Shown here one piece after another: positions 19,022-26,901 of a DNA stretch of 26,901 nucleotides. Under the pieces are notes generated by a model. The model did not search any database and was not told the DNA's origin. It saw nothing but the letters and a program-made list of their open reading frames with translations. Numbering within the stretch: the first letter of the stretch is position 1; each line of letters opens with the position of its first letter. The stretch comes from Bacillota bacterium (lineage in GTDB: Bacteria > Bacillota > Clostridia > Peptostreptococcales > Acidaminobacteraceae): contig JAEZUZ010000007.1 in assembly GCA_023443345.1 (NCBI GenBank), forward strand, positions 1-26,901, in the 5' to 3' direction. A program made the position numbers and the translations under genes.

Positions 19022-20280
19022 TGCTAGAAACTTTAAAAAGGGGATGGAAAGTAACAGATATCAGAAATAGAATTATCTTTACTTTAATCATGCTTATTGT
19101 TTTCAGACTAGGTGCTAATATACCTGTACCTGGTGTTGATAGATCATTATTAGCTGCAAGAATGAGCAATGACGGACTTATCGGTATATTTAACTTGATA
19201 AGTGGGGGTGCTTTCACCAACTTTACAATTCTAGCACTTGGTATTAGCCCATATATTACAGCTTCGATCATCTTAAATCTCCTACAGATGGTCATTCCTG
19301 CATTGGAAGAACTTGCCAAAGAAGGCGAGGCAGGAAGGAAAAAGATTTCATTATATACCCGCTACCTAGCTGTCGTATTAGCGGTGTTACAATCTTTTAC
19401 CTTTTCTTCAACATTATTTAGACCATTTTTCTTAAATGACGGAATTGGATCTAGATTAATAGCTACACTAGCACTTACCGCTGGTACTGCTTTTCTGATT
19501 TATCTTGGCGATAAGATTACAGAAAAGGGAATAGGAAATGGTATCTCATTATTTATTTTTGCAGGTATCGTTGCTAGAATTCCAGCAAGCTCTTACCATA
19601 TGTTCTTAGGACTTAAGACAGGAAGAGTTGGTATAGTTAGTCTTGCACTATTCTTAATTGTTGCACTTTTAGTTATTGTTGGAATTATATTTATAACTGA
19701 AGGTCAGAGAAAGATAAATGTGCAATATTCTAAAAGAGTAGTAGGAAGAAAAATGTATGGTGGACAATCTCAACATATCCCACTTAAGGTAAATCAGACA
19801 GGTGTTATTCCTATAATTTTTGCCATAAGTATACTTGTTATTCCACAGACAATTGCAAGTTTCTTCCCTAACTCAGGTTTCTACCGTTGGGTATCAGAGA
19901 GTTTTTCATCGACATCTCTCCTCTACAATGTCATTTATGCATTGATGATAATTTTCTTTACCTATTTTTATACATCGGTTACATTTAATCCGGTAGAGAT
20001 AAGTCAAAACATGAAAAAGAACGGTGGATTTATTCCTGGAATACGCCCTGGGAAGCCAACTAGTGATTATCTAATGAATTCATTAAATAAATTAACTATT
20101 GTTGGTGCTGTGTTTCTTGCAATAATAGCTACTTTACCAAATATTATTTTGGCAAATAGCGATCTACAGATAAGATTTGGTGGAACATCTCTTCTAATCG
20201 TAGTAGGTGTTGCAATAGAAACTGTTAGACAGATTGAAGCACAGTTGATGATGCGTAATTATAAAGGGTTTTTGAAATAA
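19021..20280 (+). CDS. secY: Protein translocase subunit SecY
   Basis: SecY is the channel of the Sec translocon in the cytoplasmic membrane. The 419 residues show about ten hydrophobic segments, starting with RNRIIFTLIMLIVFRLGANI. Family motifs include NIPVPGVD in the first periplasmic segment, EKGIGNGISLFIFAGIV, and the cytoplasmic loop GGFIPGIRPGKPTSDYL. QIEAQLMMRNYKGFLK is the standard C-terminus. It overlaps rplO and adk by one base each, in the common secY-adk-map order. Confidence 0.98.
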   Translation: MLETLKRGWKVTDIRNRIIFTLIMLIVFRLGANIPVPGVDRSLLAARMSNDGLIGIFNLISGGAFTNFTILALGISPYITASIILNLLQMVIPALEELAKEGEAGRKKISLYTRYLAVVLAVLQSFTFSSTLFRPFFLNDGIGSRLIATLALTAGTAFLIYLGDKITEKGIGNGISLFIFAGIVARIPASSYHMFLGLKTGRVGIVSLALFLIVALLVIVGIIFITEGQRKINVQYSKRVVGRKMYGGQSQHIPLKVNQTGVIPIIFAISILVIPQTIASFFPNSGFYRWVSESFSSTSLLYNVIYALMIIFFTYFYTSVTFNPVEISQNMKKNGGFIPGIRPGKPTSDYLMNSLNKLTIVGAVFLAIIATLPNIILANSDLQIRFGGTSLLIVVGVAIETVRQIEAQLMMRNYKGFLK

Positions 20281-20915
20281 TGAATATTATATTATTTGGT
20301 CCTCCAAGTGCAGGCAAGGGTACACAAGCTCAGATTTTAACTGAAAAATATAATTTAAAACATATTGCCACAGGCGATATATTCAGATATCATATTAAAA
20401 ATCAGACCGAACTTGGTAAAAAGGCTAAGGAGTATATAGACAAGGGAGAATTAGTACCTGATTCTCTTACTGTAAGCCTTGTTGAGACCGCAATAGAAGA
20501 AAATTTCCTTTTAGATGGATTTCCTCGTTCAATTCCTCAAGCAAAAGCACTTGATGAAATGTTACAAAAGAAAAATCTAAAAATTGATGCAGTTATTGCA
20601 TTAGAAGTTGATGAAAGTGAATTATTAAAAAGAGTAACTGGAAGAAGACTTTGCAAGAACTGTCAAGCTAGTTATCACATCCACTTTAATAGGCCAAAGG
20701 TCGAAGGAAAGTGCGATGTATGTTCTGGAGAACTTTATCAAAGAGATGACGACACTGAAGAAACTTTTATAAATCGTCTAAATGTCTATAGAAGTCAGAC
20801 TGAACCAGTCCTTGATTACTATAAAGATATGGGAATAGTACGTATAGTTGAAGCTAATTGTTCAGTTGATGAAGTAACTTCAAAAATAATAGAAGTATTA
20901 AATGGTGCAGTATGA
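20280..20915 (+). CDS. adk: Adenylate kinase, zinc-containing lid
   Basis: Adk converts ATP and AMP into two ADP in the cytoplasm. The 211 residues include the P-loop GPPSAGKGT (7-15; Ser10 where Gly is commoner), the AMP-binding stretch ATGDIFR (30-36), and DGFPRSIPQA (79-88). The lid is the long type, with C125, C128, C145 and C148 as a predicted structural zinc site, common in Gram-positive bacteria. The gene overlaps secY by one base and map by four, which suggests coupled translation. Confidence 0.98.
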   Translation: MNIILFGPPSAGKGTQAQILTEKYNLKHIATGDIFRYHIKNQTELGKKAKEYIDKGELVPDSLTVSLVETAIEENFLLDGFPRSIPQAKALDEMLQKKNLKIDAVIALEVDESELLKRVTGRRLCKNCQASYHIHFNRPKVEGKCDVCSGELYQRDDDTEETFINRLNVYRSQTEPVLDYYKDMGIVRIVEANCSVDEVTSKIIEVLNGAV

Positions 20916-21682
20916 TATTAATTAAATCTCCACAAGAGATTCAAAGAATGAGAGAAAGTGGCAAGATACTCAGTGAAGTACACTCAAAGCTAAGAGAAGC
21001 TTTAAAAGAGGGTATCACCACATATGAGCTTGACATGCTAGCATCAAAAGTAATTCAATCTCATAATGCTAAATCTTCATTTCTAGGGTATTCTGGTTAT
21101 CCAGCAAATACTTGTATATCTATAAATGATGTAGTTATTCATGGCATTCCATCAAAGAATACCATAATAAAAAATGGTGACGTAGTAAGTATCGATATGG
21201 GAGTATATAAAGATGGTTTTCATAGTGATGCTGCAAGAACCTATATTGTTGGATCTTCAACAGCTCAAGTTCAAGAGTTAGTTGATAGGACAAAAGAATC
21301 GTTCTATAAGGCCTTAGAGTTTTGTAGAGAGGGATTCAGAATAAGCGATATCGGTCATGCCATTGAAGAATATCTAAGACCATTTAATTATGGGATTATT
21401 AGAGATTTTACAGGACATGGAGTTGGAAGTTCCCTTCACGAAGATCCAGCTATTCCAAACTATGGCAGAGCTGGATTTGGTCCACGTTTAAAAGCAGGTA
21501 TGACATTAGCTATAGAGCCAATGGTAACTCTTGGTACTCATAGAGTAAGAATATTAGATGATAATTGGACAGTTAAGACTATAGATGGTTCGATATCATC
21601 ACATTATGAGAATACTGTTTTAATAACTAAGGAAGAACCGGAAATTTTAACAAATCAATTTGAGGTAAATTATCATGGATAG
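20912..21682 (+). CDS. map: Type I methionine aminopeptidase
   Basis: This enzyme removes the initiator methionine from nascent proteins. It has 256 residues. The five metal ligands are present: D95, D106, H169, E202 and E233, with H76 as an additional active-site residue. The short N-terminus (MILIKSPQEIQRMRESGKIL) without an SH3-binding extension indicates the bacterial type Ia form. It overlaps adk by 4 bases and the KOW gene by 8. Confidence 0.98.
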   Translation: MILIKSPQEIQRMRESGKILSEVHSKLREALKEGITTYELDMLASKVIQSHNAKSSFLGYSGYPANTCISINDVVIHGIPSKNTIIKNGDVVSIDMGVYKDGFHSDAARTYIVGSSTAQVQELVDRTKESFYKALEFCREGFRISDIGHAIEEYLRPFNYGIIRDFTGHGVGSSLHEDPAIPNYGRAGFGPRLKAGMTLAIEPMVTLGTHRVRILDDNWTVKTIDGSISSHYENTVLITKEEPEILTNQFEVNYHG

Positions 21683-21956
21683 TACAGAAGGCCTGAGTAT
21701 AGGCCAAGTAGTTATAAGCAAAGCTGGAAGAGACGCAAAAAAGTCATTTATTATTTATGAAGTTTTAGATGATAAACATGTTCTTCTAGTTGACGGTAAA
21801 CTTCGCAAAGTCGAACAAGCAAAGAAGAAAAAAGTTAAACATTTAATGAAGACAAATATGATAAGTAAGTTTGTTCAGAGAAAACTTTCACAAGGCGACA
21901 AGTTAACAAATGCCATGATTCGTAAAGAATTAGAAATGTTATCATCAGGGGAATAG
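21675..21956 (+). CDS. KOW-domain RNA-binding protein (L14e/L6e/L27e-like)
   Basis: A 93-residue basic protein. The start [23 protein letters not shown] followed by [19 protein letters not shown] fits a KOW/SH3-like barrel of the eukaryal L14e/L6e/L27e family (COG2163-like). The rest (about 45-93) is Lys-rich and helical. Small KOW proteins at this place between map and infA are common in Clostridia, but their role is not known to me; ribosome or RNA binding is the likely function. It overlaps map by 8 bases, and its TAG stop is fused to the infA Shine-Dalgarno. Confidence 0.85.
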   Translation: MDSTEGLSIGQVVISKAGRDAKKSFIIYEVLDDKHVLLVDGKLRKVEQAKKKKVKHLMKTNMISKFVQRKLSQGDKLTNAMIRKELEMLSSGE

Positions 21957-21964
21957 GAGGAATT

Positions 21965-22183
21965 TTGGCAAAGGATTCCATAGAAGTTAAAGGCAAAGTT
22001 ATAGATGCTTTACCAAATGCCAAATTTATTGTTGAACTTGAAAATGGCCATAGTATAATGGCACATCTTTCGGGTAAAATGAGAATGAATTATATAAGAA
22101 TCATGCCGGGAGATCCGGTCACCGTTGAGATATCTCTATATGACTTGACTAAGGGTCGAATTACATGGAGAGGGAAAGGATAG
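21965..22183 (+). CDS. infA: Translation initiation factor IF-1
   Basis: IF-1 occupies the 30S A site during initiation. The 72 residues, an OB fold, match the family exactly: [20 protein letters not shown], then [17 protein letters not shown], ending [13 protein letters not shown]. The start codon is TTG, positioned by TAGGAGGAA. Start with TTG may lower expression relative to ribosomal proteins. rpmJ follows 5 bases later. Confidence 0.97.
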   Translation: MAKDSIEVKGKVIDALPNAKFIVELENGHSIMAHLSGKMRMNYIRIMPGDPVTVEISLYDLTKGRITWRGKG

Positions 22184-22188
22184 GTATT

Positions 22189-22302
22189 ATGAAAGTTAGA
22201 CCATCTGTAAAACCTATTTGTGAGAAATGCAAAGTAATTAAGCGCAAAGGGCGTGTTATGGTTATATGCCAAAACCCTAAGCATAAGCAAAGACAAGGAT
22301 AA
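22189..22302 (+). CDS. rpmJ: 50S ribosomal protein L36
   Basis: L36 (bL36) is the smallest 50S protein. The frame gives 37 residues: [20 protein letters not shown] and then [18 protein letters not shown]11, C14, C27 and H32 form the zinc site of the C+ type. It follows infA and precedes rpsM, the normal order. GGAGG lies just before rpsM after the TAA stop. The start is ATG with AAAGGA about 8 bases upstream. Confidence 0.96.
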   Translation: MKVRPSVKPICEKCKVIKRKGRVMVICQNPKHKQRQG

Positions 22303-22313
22303 GAGGAGGAACT

Positions 22314-22679
22314 ATGGCACGTATTGCTGGTGTGGATTTGCCTCGTGAGAAACGTGTAGAAATCGGACTTACATATATTTATGGAATAGGCAGACCAACC
22401 TCTCAGAAAATTTTAAATCAATCAGGAATTGATTTTAATACAAGAGTAAAAGATTTAACAGAAAACGAAGTAAATGATCTTAGAAAGATTATCGAAGAGG
22501 AATATCAAGTAGAAGGTGATTTACGTCGTGAAAAGGCTATGAATATTAAGAGATTACAAGAAATTGGATGTCTAAGAGGTATCCGTCATAGACGTAATCT
22601 ACCTGTACGTGGTCAAAATACAAGAACAAATGCACGTACAAGAAAAGGACCAAAACGCCTTAGTATGAAGAAGAAATAG
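22314..22679 (+). CDS. rpsM: 30S ribosomal protein S13
   Basis: S13 (uS13) forms the 30S head bridges to the 50S and contacts P-site tRNA. It has 121 residues. [20 protein letters not shown] is the conserved start (residues 2-21), with a helix-two-turn-helix region around [11 protein letters not shown]. The C-terminal tail [17 protein letters not shown] is standard. The stop TAG merges into GGAGT for rpsK. Confidence 0.98.
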   Translation: MARIAGVDLPREKRVEIGLTYIYGIGRPTSQKILNQSGIDFNTRVKDLTENEVNDLRKIIEEEYQVEGDLRREKAMNIKRLQEIGCLRGIRHRRNLPVRGQNTRTNARTRKGPKRLSMKKK

Positions 22680-22688
22680 GAGTTGTTC

Positions 22689-23102
22689 ATGGCTAAAAGA
22701 AGTATGAAAACAAGCGGCAAAACAGCCGTAAGAAGAAGACGTAGAGAACGTAAAAATGTTCTTAAAGGTCAAGCACATATTCAATCAACATTTAACAACA
22801 CAATCGTAACTTTAACAGATTTACAAGGCAATGCTCTTGCTTGGAGTTCTGCTGGTTCACTTGGATTTAAAGGTTCAAGAAAGTCAACACCATTTGCAGC
22901 ACAAATGTGTACTGAAGTAGCAGCTAAAGCAGCAATGGAACATGGACTAAAATCAGTTGAGGTATATGTTAAAGGGCCTGGAGCAGGAAGAGAAGCTGCT
23001 ATTCGTGCTTTAGAATCATCAGGATTGGCTATTTATAGCATTGTTGATGTTACACCAATTCCTCATAACGGTTGTCGTCCACCTAAGAGACGTCGCGTAT
23101 AA
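22689..23102 (+). CDS. rpsK: 30S ribosomal protein S11
   Basis: S11 (uS11) is on the 30S platform near the E-site codon. I chose the ATG at 22689, about 6 bases after AGGAG; an in-frame TTG at 22683 would add two residues and lies within the binding site. The product has 137 residues. The core [15 protein letters not shown], the block [18 protein letters not shown] and the end [18 protein letters not shown] are conserved. The N-terminal Arg run (RRRRRE) is typical. rpoA follows 18 bases later, so rpsD is absent from its common place. Confidence 0.98.
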   Translation: MAKRSMKTSGKTAVRRRRRERKNVLKGQAHIQSTFNNTIVTLTDLQGNALAWSSAGSLGFKGSRKSTPFAAQMCTEVAAKAAMEHGLKSVEVYVKGPGAGREAAIRALESSGLAIYSIVDVTPIPHNGCRPPKRRRV

Positions 23103-23120
23103 TACGAGACGGGAGGACTC

Positions 23121-24074
23121 ATGATTGAAATTGAAAGACCTGAAATAAAATTTAGCAATTACGATGAAGAAAATAATATGCTTGAGATATCTGTAGAACC
23201 TCTAGAGAGGGGATATGGATTAACTTTAGGCAATGCACTTCGTCGAATTATGCTTTCATCTCTGCCTGGTTGTGCAGTAAAGTGGATTAGGATAAATGAT
23301 GCACTTCATGAGATGTCAACCATTGAAGGAGTTAAGGAAGATTTAGTAGATATAATTCTAAATATTAAAGAACTTGTTGCAACTATTCATGGTCAAGAGC
23401 AAGAAAAAGTGCTTAGAATTGAAAAGAATAAAGAGGGAATTATTACAGCAGGAGATATCATATGTGATAGCGATGTTGAAATAATCAACCCAGATCTACA
23501 TATAGCTACTTTGACTCAAAATAAGCACTTCTATTTAGAAATGCTATTAGTAAGAGGCAGAGGATATATTTCAGCAGATGAAAATAAGAAAACTTTAGAC
23601 GATATTCTAGGTAAAATTGCTGTAGATTCAATATTTACACCTATTAAGAAGTGTAATTTTAGAGTTGAACCTACTAGAGTTGGAGATTCAAGTAACTATG
23701 ATAAATTAATACTTGAAGTATTCACAAATGGTAGCATTAGACCTGAAGATGCTATTGGTGTAGCAGCTAAGGTTATGACAGATCTACTACAGTTATTTAT
23801 AGATCTTTCTGATAAAGTTAATCACAACTCAGTATTAGTTACCACTACAAGTGAAAGCACTTCTGAGGCATTAAATCTTACAATCGAGGAATTAGATTTC
23901 TCAATGAGAAGTAGAAATTGTCTTAAGAGAGCAGGAATTAATACTGTTGATCAGCTAGTTTCAAGTAGCGAATCTGAATTACTTAAGGTTAAGAATCTAG
24001 GGAAAGTTTCTTTAGATGAAATTAAAGAAAAACTAAAAGAATATTCCCTTACTTTAAAATCAGAACAGGAGTAG
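23121..24074 (+). CDS. rpoA: RNA polymerase subunit alpha
   Basis: The alpha subunit dimerises to start polymerase assembly, and its C-terminal domain binds UP-element DNA and activators. It has 317 residues. The N-terminal domain shows EPLERGYGLTLGNALRRIML (27-46). The C-terminal domain, after a Ser/Thr/Glu linker, includes MRSRNCLKRAGINTVDQL and KNLGKVSLDEIKEKL, the DNA-binding helix-hairpin-helix part. Preceded by GGGAGGA and followed at 12 bases by rplQ. Confidence 0.99.
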   Translation: MIEIERPEIKFSNYDEENNMLEISVEPLERGYGLTLGNALRRIMLSSLPGCAVKWIRINDALHEMSTIEGVKEDLVDIILNIKELVATIHGQEQEKVLRIEKNKEGIITAGDIICDSDVEIINPDLHIATLTQNKHFYLEMLLVRGRGYISADENKKTLDDILGKIAVDSIFTPIKKCNFRVEPTRVGDSSNYDKLILEVFTNGSIRPEDAIGVAAKVMTDLLQLFIDLSDKVNHNSVLVTTTSESTSEALNLTIEELDFSMRSRNCLKRAGINTVDQLVSSSESELLKVKNLGKVSLDEIKEKLKEYSLTLKSEQE

Positions 24075-24086
24075 AAAGGAATTTCT

Positions 24087-24428
24087 ATGGCAATGTATCG
24101 TAAATTGGGCAAGGAGTCTTCACACAGAGTTGCTATGTTTAAGAACTTAACAGCAGATGTTTTATTAAATGGTTCTGTAGTGACTACACTTGCAAAAGCT
24201 AAAGAAATAAGAAAGCCTGTAGAGCGCATGATAACACTTGGCAAAAGAGGAGATCTTCATGCCAGACGTCAAGCGATGAGCTATCTTCAAAATAAAGAAG
24301 CTGTCTACAAACTATTTGAAGAAATTGCACCAAAGTATCAAGAGAGAAATGGTGGATATACAAGAATTTATAGACTTGAAAATAGATTAGGAGATAATGC
24401 TCCTATGGCAAACATTCAATTAGTATAA
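24087..24428 (+). CDS. rplQ: 50S ribosomal protein L17
   Basis: L17 (bL17) lies near the tunnel exit. It has 113 residues, starting [40 protein letters not shown] and the C-terminus [15 protein letters not shown] are family features. It is the last gene of the alpha cluster, as in most bacteria, and an intrinsic terminator overlaps its stop codon region. Confidence 0.98.
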   Translation: MAMYRKLGKESSHRVAMFKNLTADVLLNGSVVTTLAKAKEIRKPVERMITLGKRGDLHARRQAMSYLQNKEAVYKLFEEIAPKYQERNGGYTRIYRLENRLGDNAPMANIQLV

Positions 24429-24450
24429 AAGGGACAGTTGTCCCTTTTTT
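24427..24450 (+). terminator. Intrinsic terminator after rplQ
   Basis: AAAAGGGAC (24427-24435) pairs with GTCCCTTTT (24440-24448) around AGTT, and the T run continues to 24450. The left A residues overlap the rplQ stop codon, so the arms could serve both strands. It closes the ribosomal block. The ecfA1 Shine-Dalgarno begins about 8 bases later. Confidence 0.92.
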
Positions 24451-24467
24451 ATTATTTAGGAAAAAGA

Positions 24468-25274
24468 ATGATAAAGTGTAGAGATTTGTGTTTTTCATAC
24501 GATAAAACGTCAAATATAATAAAAAATATAAATATAGAAATTGAAAAATCACAGTATATAACAGTTGTTGGCAGAAATGGAAGTGGAAAATCGACATTTG
24601 CTAAACTGCTCAATGGACTTCTAATTCCAACTTCTGGAACTGTAGAATTTCAAGGATTAAAAACTTCTAATCAAGAAGATTTATTTAAAATAAGACAAAA
24701 AGTTGGAATGGTATTTCAAAATCCAGACAACCAGATGGTTGCGACAATTATCGAGGAAGATGTAGCATTTGGTCCAGAAAATATAGGAATAGAGACATCC
24801 CAGATAAGAGAGAGGGTTGATAGAGCTCTTAAATCTGTAGGTATGTTTGAATATAGAGATAAATCTCCTTTTCATCTAAGTGGTGGTCAAAAACAGAGAA
24901 TTGCAATTGCAGGAATTTTGGCACTTACACCCGATGTAATAATATTTGATGAATCAACTTCTATGTTAGATCCAAAGGGCAAAAGGGATATTTTAGAAGT
25001 TATGAAAATGCTCAATGAAAATGGATTTACCATTATTCATATAACTCATAACTTAGAAGAAGTTCTCCACAGTAAATATACGATAGTATTTGATAGAGGA
25101 CAAATCATAAGATTTTTTAAATCTGAAGATATTTTAAAAGATGAAGAAGTTCTTGAACTTTTAGGTTTTGAGATGCCACTTACAATTGAAATAATAAAAA
25201 AACTGAATAAATGTGGTTATAATTTTAAAGAAAGTCTTGGCATAAATAACTTATTGGAGGAACTATGTCTATAG
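24468..25274 (+). CDS. ecfA1: ECF transporter ATPase EcfA1
   Basis: This is the first ATPase of an energy-coupling-factor transporter, which powers uptake of vitamins or metal ions by interchangeable S components. The ATG at 24468 after AGGA gives 268 residues; a TTG at 24438 lies in the terminator and is rejected. Walker A is GRNGSGKS (35-42), the Q-loop is Q84, LSGGQ is 137-141, Walker B with catalytic Glu is 157-162, and the switch His is H194. DESTSMLDP is characteristic of EcfA1. It overlaps ecfA2 by 10 bases. Confidence 0.96.
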   Translation: MIKCRDLCFSYDKTSNIIKNINIEIEKSQYITVVGRNGSGKSTFAKLLNGLLIPTSGTVEFQGLKTSNQEDLFKIRQKVGMVFQNPDNQMVATIIEEDVAFGPENIGIETSQIRERVDRALKSVGMFEYRDKSPFHLSGGQKQRIAIAGILALTPDVIIFDESTSMLDPKGKRDILEVMKMLNENGFTIIHITHNLEEVLHSKYTIVFDRGQIIRFFKSEDILKDEEVLELLGFEMPLTIEIIKKLNKCGYNFKESLGINNLLEELCL

Positions 25275-26110
25275 AATTTAGCAATGTAAGTTATATATAT
25301 AATAAAGATATGCCAAACCCTACCTATGCTTTAAAAAATATTACTTTTACACTAGAGACAGAGAGATCTCTTGGGATAATAGGACATACAGGAAGTGGAA
25401 AATCTACTTTAGTTCAACTTATCAATGGATTGATTAAGCCTACAGAGGGTTATATAAAGGTCAATGGTAAAGATTACAATCTAGATAAGAAATCTAAAAT
25501 AGGTCTTAGAAAAGAAGTAGGATTGGTCTTCCAATATCCTGAATACCAACTATTTGAAGAGAGTGTATATAAAGATATATCCTATGGACCTAAGAATCAA
25601 GGTAAAACTGAAGAAGAAATAGACATGATTGTAAAAGAAGTTATGTCTCTAATGGATCTAGATTTTGAAGAATTTAGCAATAAGTCTCCATTTGAATTGA
25701 GTGGGGGTCAGAAGAGAAAGGTTGCAATAGCAGGAGTTATAGCTATGAAACCTAAGATTTTGATACTTGATGAACCAACAGCAGGTCTTGATCCAAAGGC
25801 TTCTAGTGATCTAATAAAACTACTTATAAATTTAAAAAATAAAATGCAGATAATAATGGTATCTCATAGTATGGATGATATATTTGAACTATGTGATGAT
25901 GTACTAGTTCTTGAAGCATTAAAAATCTATATGTATGGAGATAAATTTGATATATTTTCAAAGAAAGAGGACTTATTAAAAGTTTCTCTTGATATTCCAC
26001 AGAAGATGGATTTGCTTGTTGAATTAGATAAAAGAGGATATAGTGTTGATTATAAAGATCAAGATATCTTTAATCAATTACTTAGAATTTTAAGGAGTAG
26101 GGATGCTTAG
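25265..26110 (+). CDS. ecfA2: ECF transporter ATPase EcfA2
   Basis: This is the second ATPase of the ECF module, pairing with EcfA1. It has 281 residues. Walker A GHTGSGKS is 40-47, the Q-loop is Q90, LSGGQ is 145-149, Walker B with Glu is 165-170 (DEPTAGLDP) and the switch His is H201. The order ecfA1-ecfA2-ecfT after rplQ is common in Firmicutes. It overlaps both neighbours (10 and 8 bases), consistent with equal synthesis of the three parts. Confidence 0.96.
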   Translation: MSIEFSNVSYIYNKDMPNPTYALKNITFTLETERSLGIIGHTGSGKSTLVQLINGLIKPTEGYIKVNGKDYNLDKKSKIGLRKEVGLVFQYPEYQLFEESVYKDISYGPKNQGKTEEEIDMIVKEVMSLMDLDFEEFSNKSPFELSGGQKRKVAIAGVIAMKPKILILDEPTAGLDPKASSDLIKLLINLKNKMQIIMVSHSMDDIFELCDDVLVLEALKIYMYGDKFDIFSKKEDLLKVSLDIPQKMDLLVELDKRGYSVDYKDQDIFNQLLRILRSRDA

Positions 26111-26900
26111 AGATATTACAGTTGGTCAGTACTATCCTACAAATTCAATAATTCATAAATTAGATCCAAGGACAAAGTTTATATGTACTTTTATATTCAT
26201 ATTCCTTATCTTCTTTATTAATTCGTTCTTAGGTTTTCTTATAGCATATTTATTTATTTATACAATAATTGTAATATCAAAAGTACCTTTAAAATTTATA
26301 ATTAAGGGGCTAAAACCTCTTCTATTTATAGCTATATTTGCAATTGTATTGAATATATTTTTTACACCAGGCAATGTAATTTTTCAGTATAGATTTATAA
26401 GAATAACTCAAGAAGGAATAAAGTATTCTATATTTTTGATTCTTAGATTGTCACTTTTAGTTATAGGATCTTCTCTTTTAACTCTAACTACAACACCTAT
26501 TAAGTTGACAGATGCTATGGAATCTATATTAAGTCCATTGAGTAAGATAGGGTTTCCATCTCACGAAATAGCTATGATGATGAGTATTGCTCTTAGATTT
26601 ATTCCAACTTTAATAGAGGAAACTCAGAAGATAATGAAGGCTCAGCAGGCAAGAGGGGCAGATTTTGAAAATGGCAATCTATTAAAGAGATTAAAGAATA
26701 TGATACCAATACTTATACCACTTTTTATATCTTCATTTCATAGAGCGGACGAATTAGCTAATGCAATGGAAGCAAGATGCTATAGAGGAGGCAATGGTAG
26801 GACAAAGTTAAATCCTCTAAAATATGCCAGAAAAGATGCAGTAGCTTTTTGTGTTGTATTGATATTTTCATCTATAGTTATAGGTATTAGATTTCTTTGA
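26103..26900 (+). CDS. ecfT: ECF transporter transmembrane subunit EcfT
   Basis: EcfT is the membrane subunit that couples the ATPases to substrate-binding S components. It has 265 residues with several hydrophobic segments (FICTFIFIFLIFFINSF and the following ones) and a C-terminal cytoplasmic region with coupling helices. The two coupling motifs are ARG at 183-185 and ARC at 224-226, where the second is often ARG. No S component gene is in the window, so its substrates cannot be inferred. The stop is TGA, one base before the window end; truA often follows in relatives. Confidence 0.95.
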   Translation: MLRDITVGQYYPTNSIIHKLDPRTKFICTFIFIFLIFFINSFLGFLIAYLFIYTIIVISKVPLKFIIKGLKPLLFIAIFAIVLNIFFTPGNVIFQYRFIRITQEGIKYSIFLILRLSLLVIGSSLLTLTTTPIKLTDAMESILSPLSKIGFPSHEIAMMMSIALRFIPTLIEETQKIMKAQQARGADFENGNLLKRLKNMIPILIPLFISSFHRADELANAMEARCYRGGNGRTKLNPLKYARKDAVAFCVVLIFSSIVIGIRFL

Positions 26901-26901
26901 A

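Noticed and set aside
24376..24406. TTGAAA near the rplQ 3' end as a promoter for ecfA1
   Set aside because: No acceptable -10 hexamer at 16-18 bases.
24438..24467. Upstream TTG start for EcfA1
   Set aside because: It falls within the rplQ terminator hairpin and has no binding site; the ATG at 24468 matches the family N-terminus.

Overview
The window is a chromosomal block of core transcription and translation genes from an AT-rich, low-GC Gram-positive bacterium, most probably an anaerobic member of the Clostridia. The evidence is the gene order (rpoB-rpoC-L7Ae-like-rpsL-rpsG-fusA-tuf, then the S10, spc and alpha clusters, then ecfA1-ecfA2-ecfT), the zinc-ribbon S14, the zinc-containing adenylate kinase lid, the small KOW protein between map and infA, a Bacillus-type long S12, and AGA/AAA-rich codon use. 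I cannot name a genus from sequence alone. Every gene is on the + strand. No stretch over 300 bases lacks a gene, and the longest gap is 184 bases, before rpsJ.

Layout. (1) 1-8836: the 3' end of rpoB, complete rpoC, a kink-turn-binding L7Ae-like protein, rpsL, rpsG, fusA and tuf, closed by an intrinsic terminator at 8845-8870. (2) 8886-9848: a predicted lipoprotein with two copies of one domain, between the str and S10 clusters. (3) 9873-10032: a sigma-A-like promoter and a structured leader of about 125 nt. (4) 10033-16524: S10 cluster and first part of spc (rpsJ, rplC, rplD, rplW, rplB, rpsS, rplV, rpsC, rplP, rpmC, rpsQ, rplN, rplX, rplE, rpsZ). (5) 16535-22302: rpsH, rplF, rplR, rpsE, rpmD, rplO, secY, adk, map, a KOW gene, infA and rpmJ. 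(6) 22314-24428: rpsM, rpsK, rpoA and rplQ, closed by a terminator at 24427-24450. rpsD is absent from its common place between rpsK and rpoA. (7) 24468-26900: ecfA1, ecfA2 and ecfT, the energising module of ECF vitamin/metal uptake transporters.

The genes supply RNA polymerase subunits, ribosomal proteins, translation factors, the Sec channel, methionine removal and nucleotide balance. They are tightly packed. Many stop codons are fused to the next Shine-Dalgarno (TAGGAGG or TAAGGAGG), and several junctions overlap as TAATG.

Most of the block is ordinary. The main points worth a second look are: rpmD (L30) carries an in-frame amber codon at position 18 in an otherwise intact, conserved frame; S12 has Arg where streptomycin-sensitive bacteria have Lys88 (E. 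coli numbering); the L22 tunnel loop has AGS in place of the usual PRA; the lipoprotein is a visible internal duplication; the lipoprotein and ecfA1 each begin immediately after a terminator with no room for a promoter; and the S10 leader can form mutually exclusive pairings. I saw no mobile elements, CRISPR arrays, tRNA or rRNA genes, and no clear sign of a wholly new multi-gene system.
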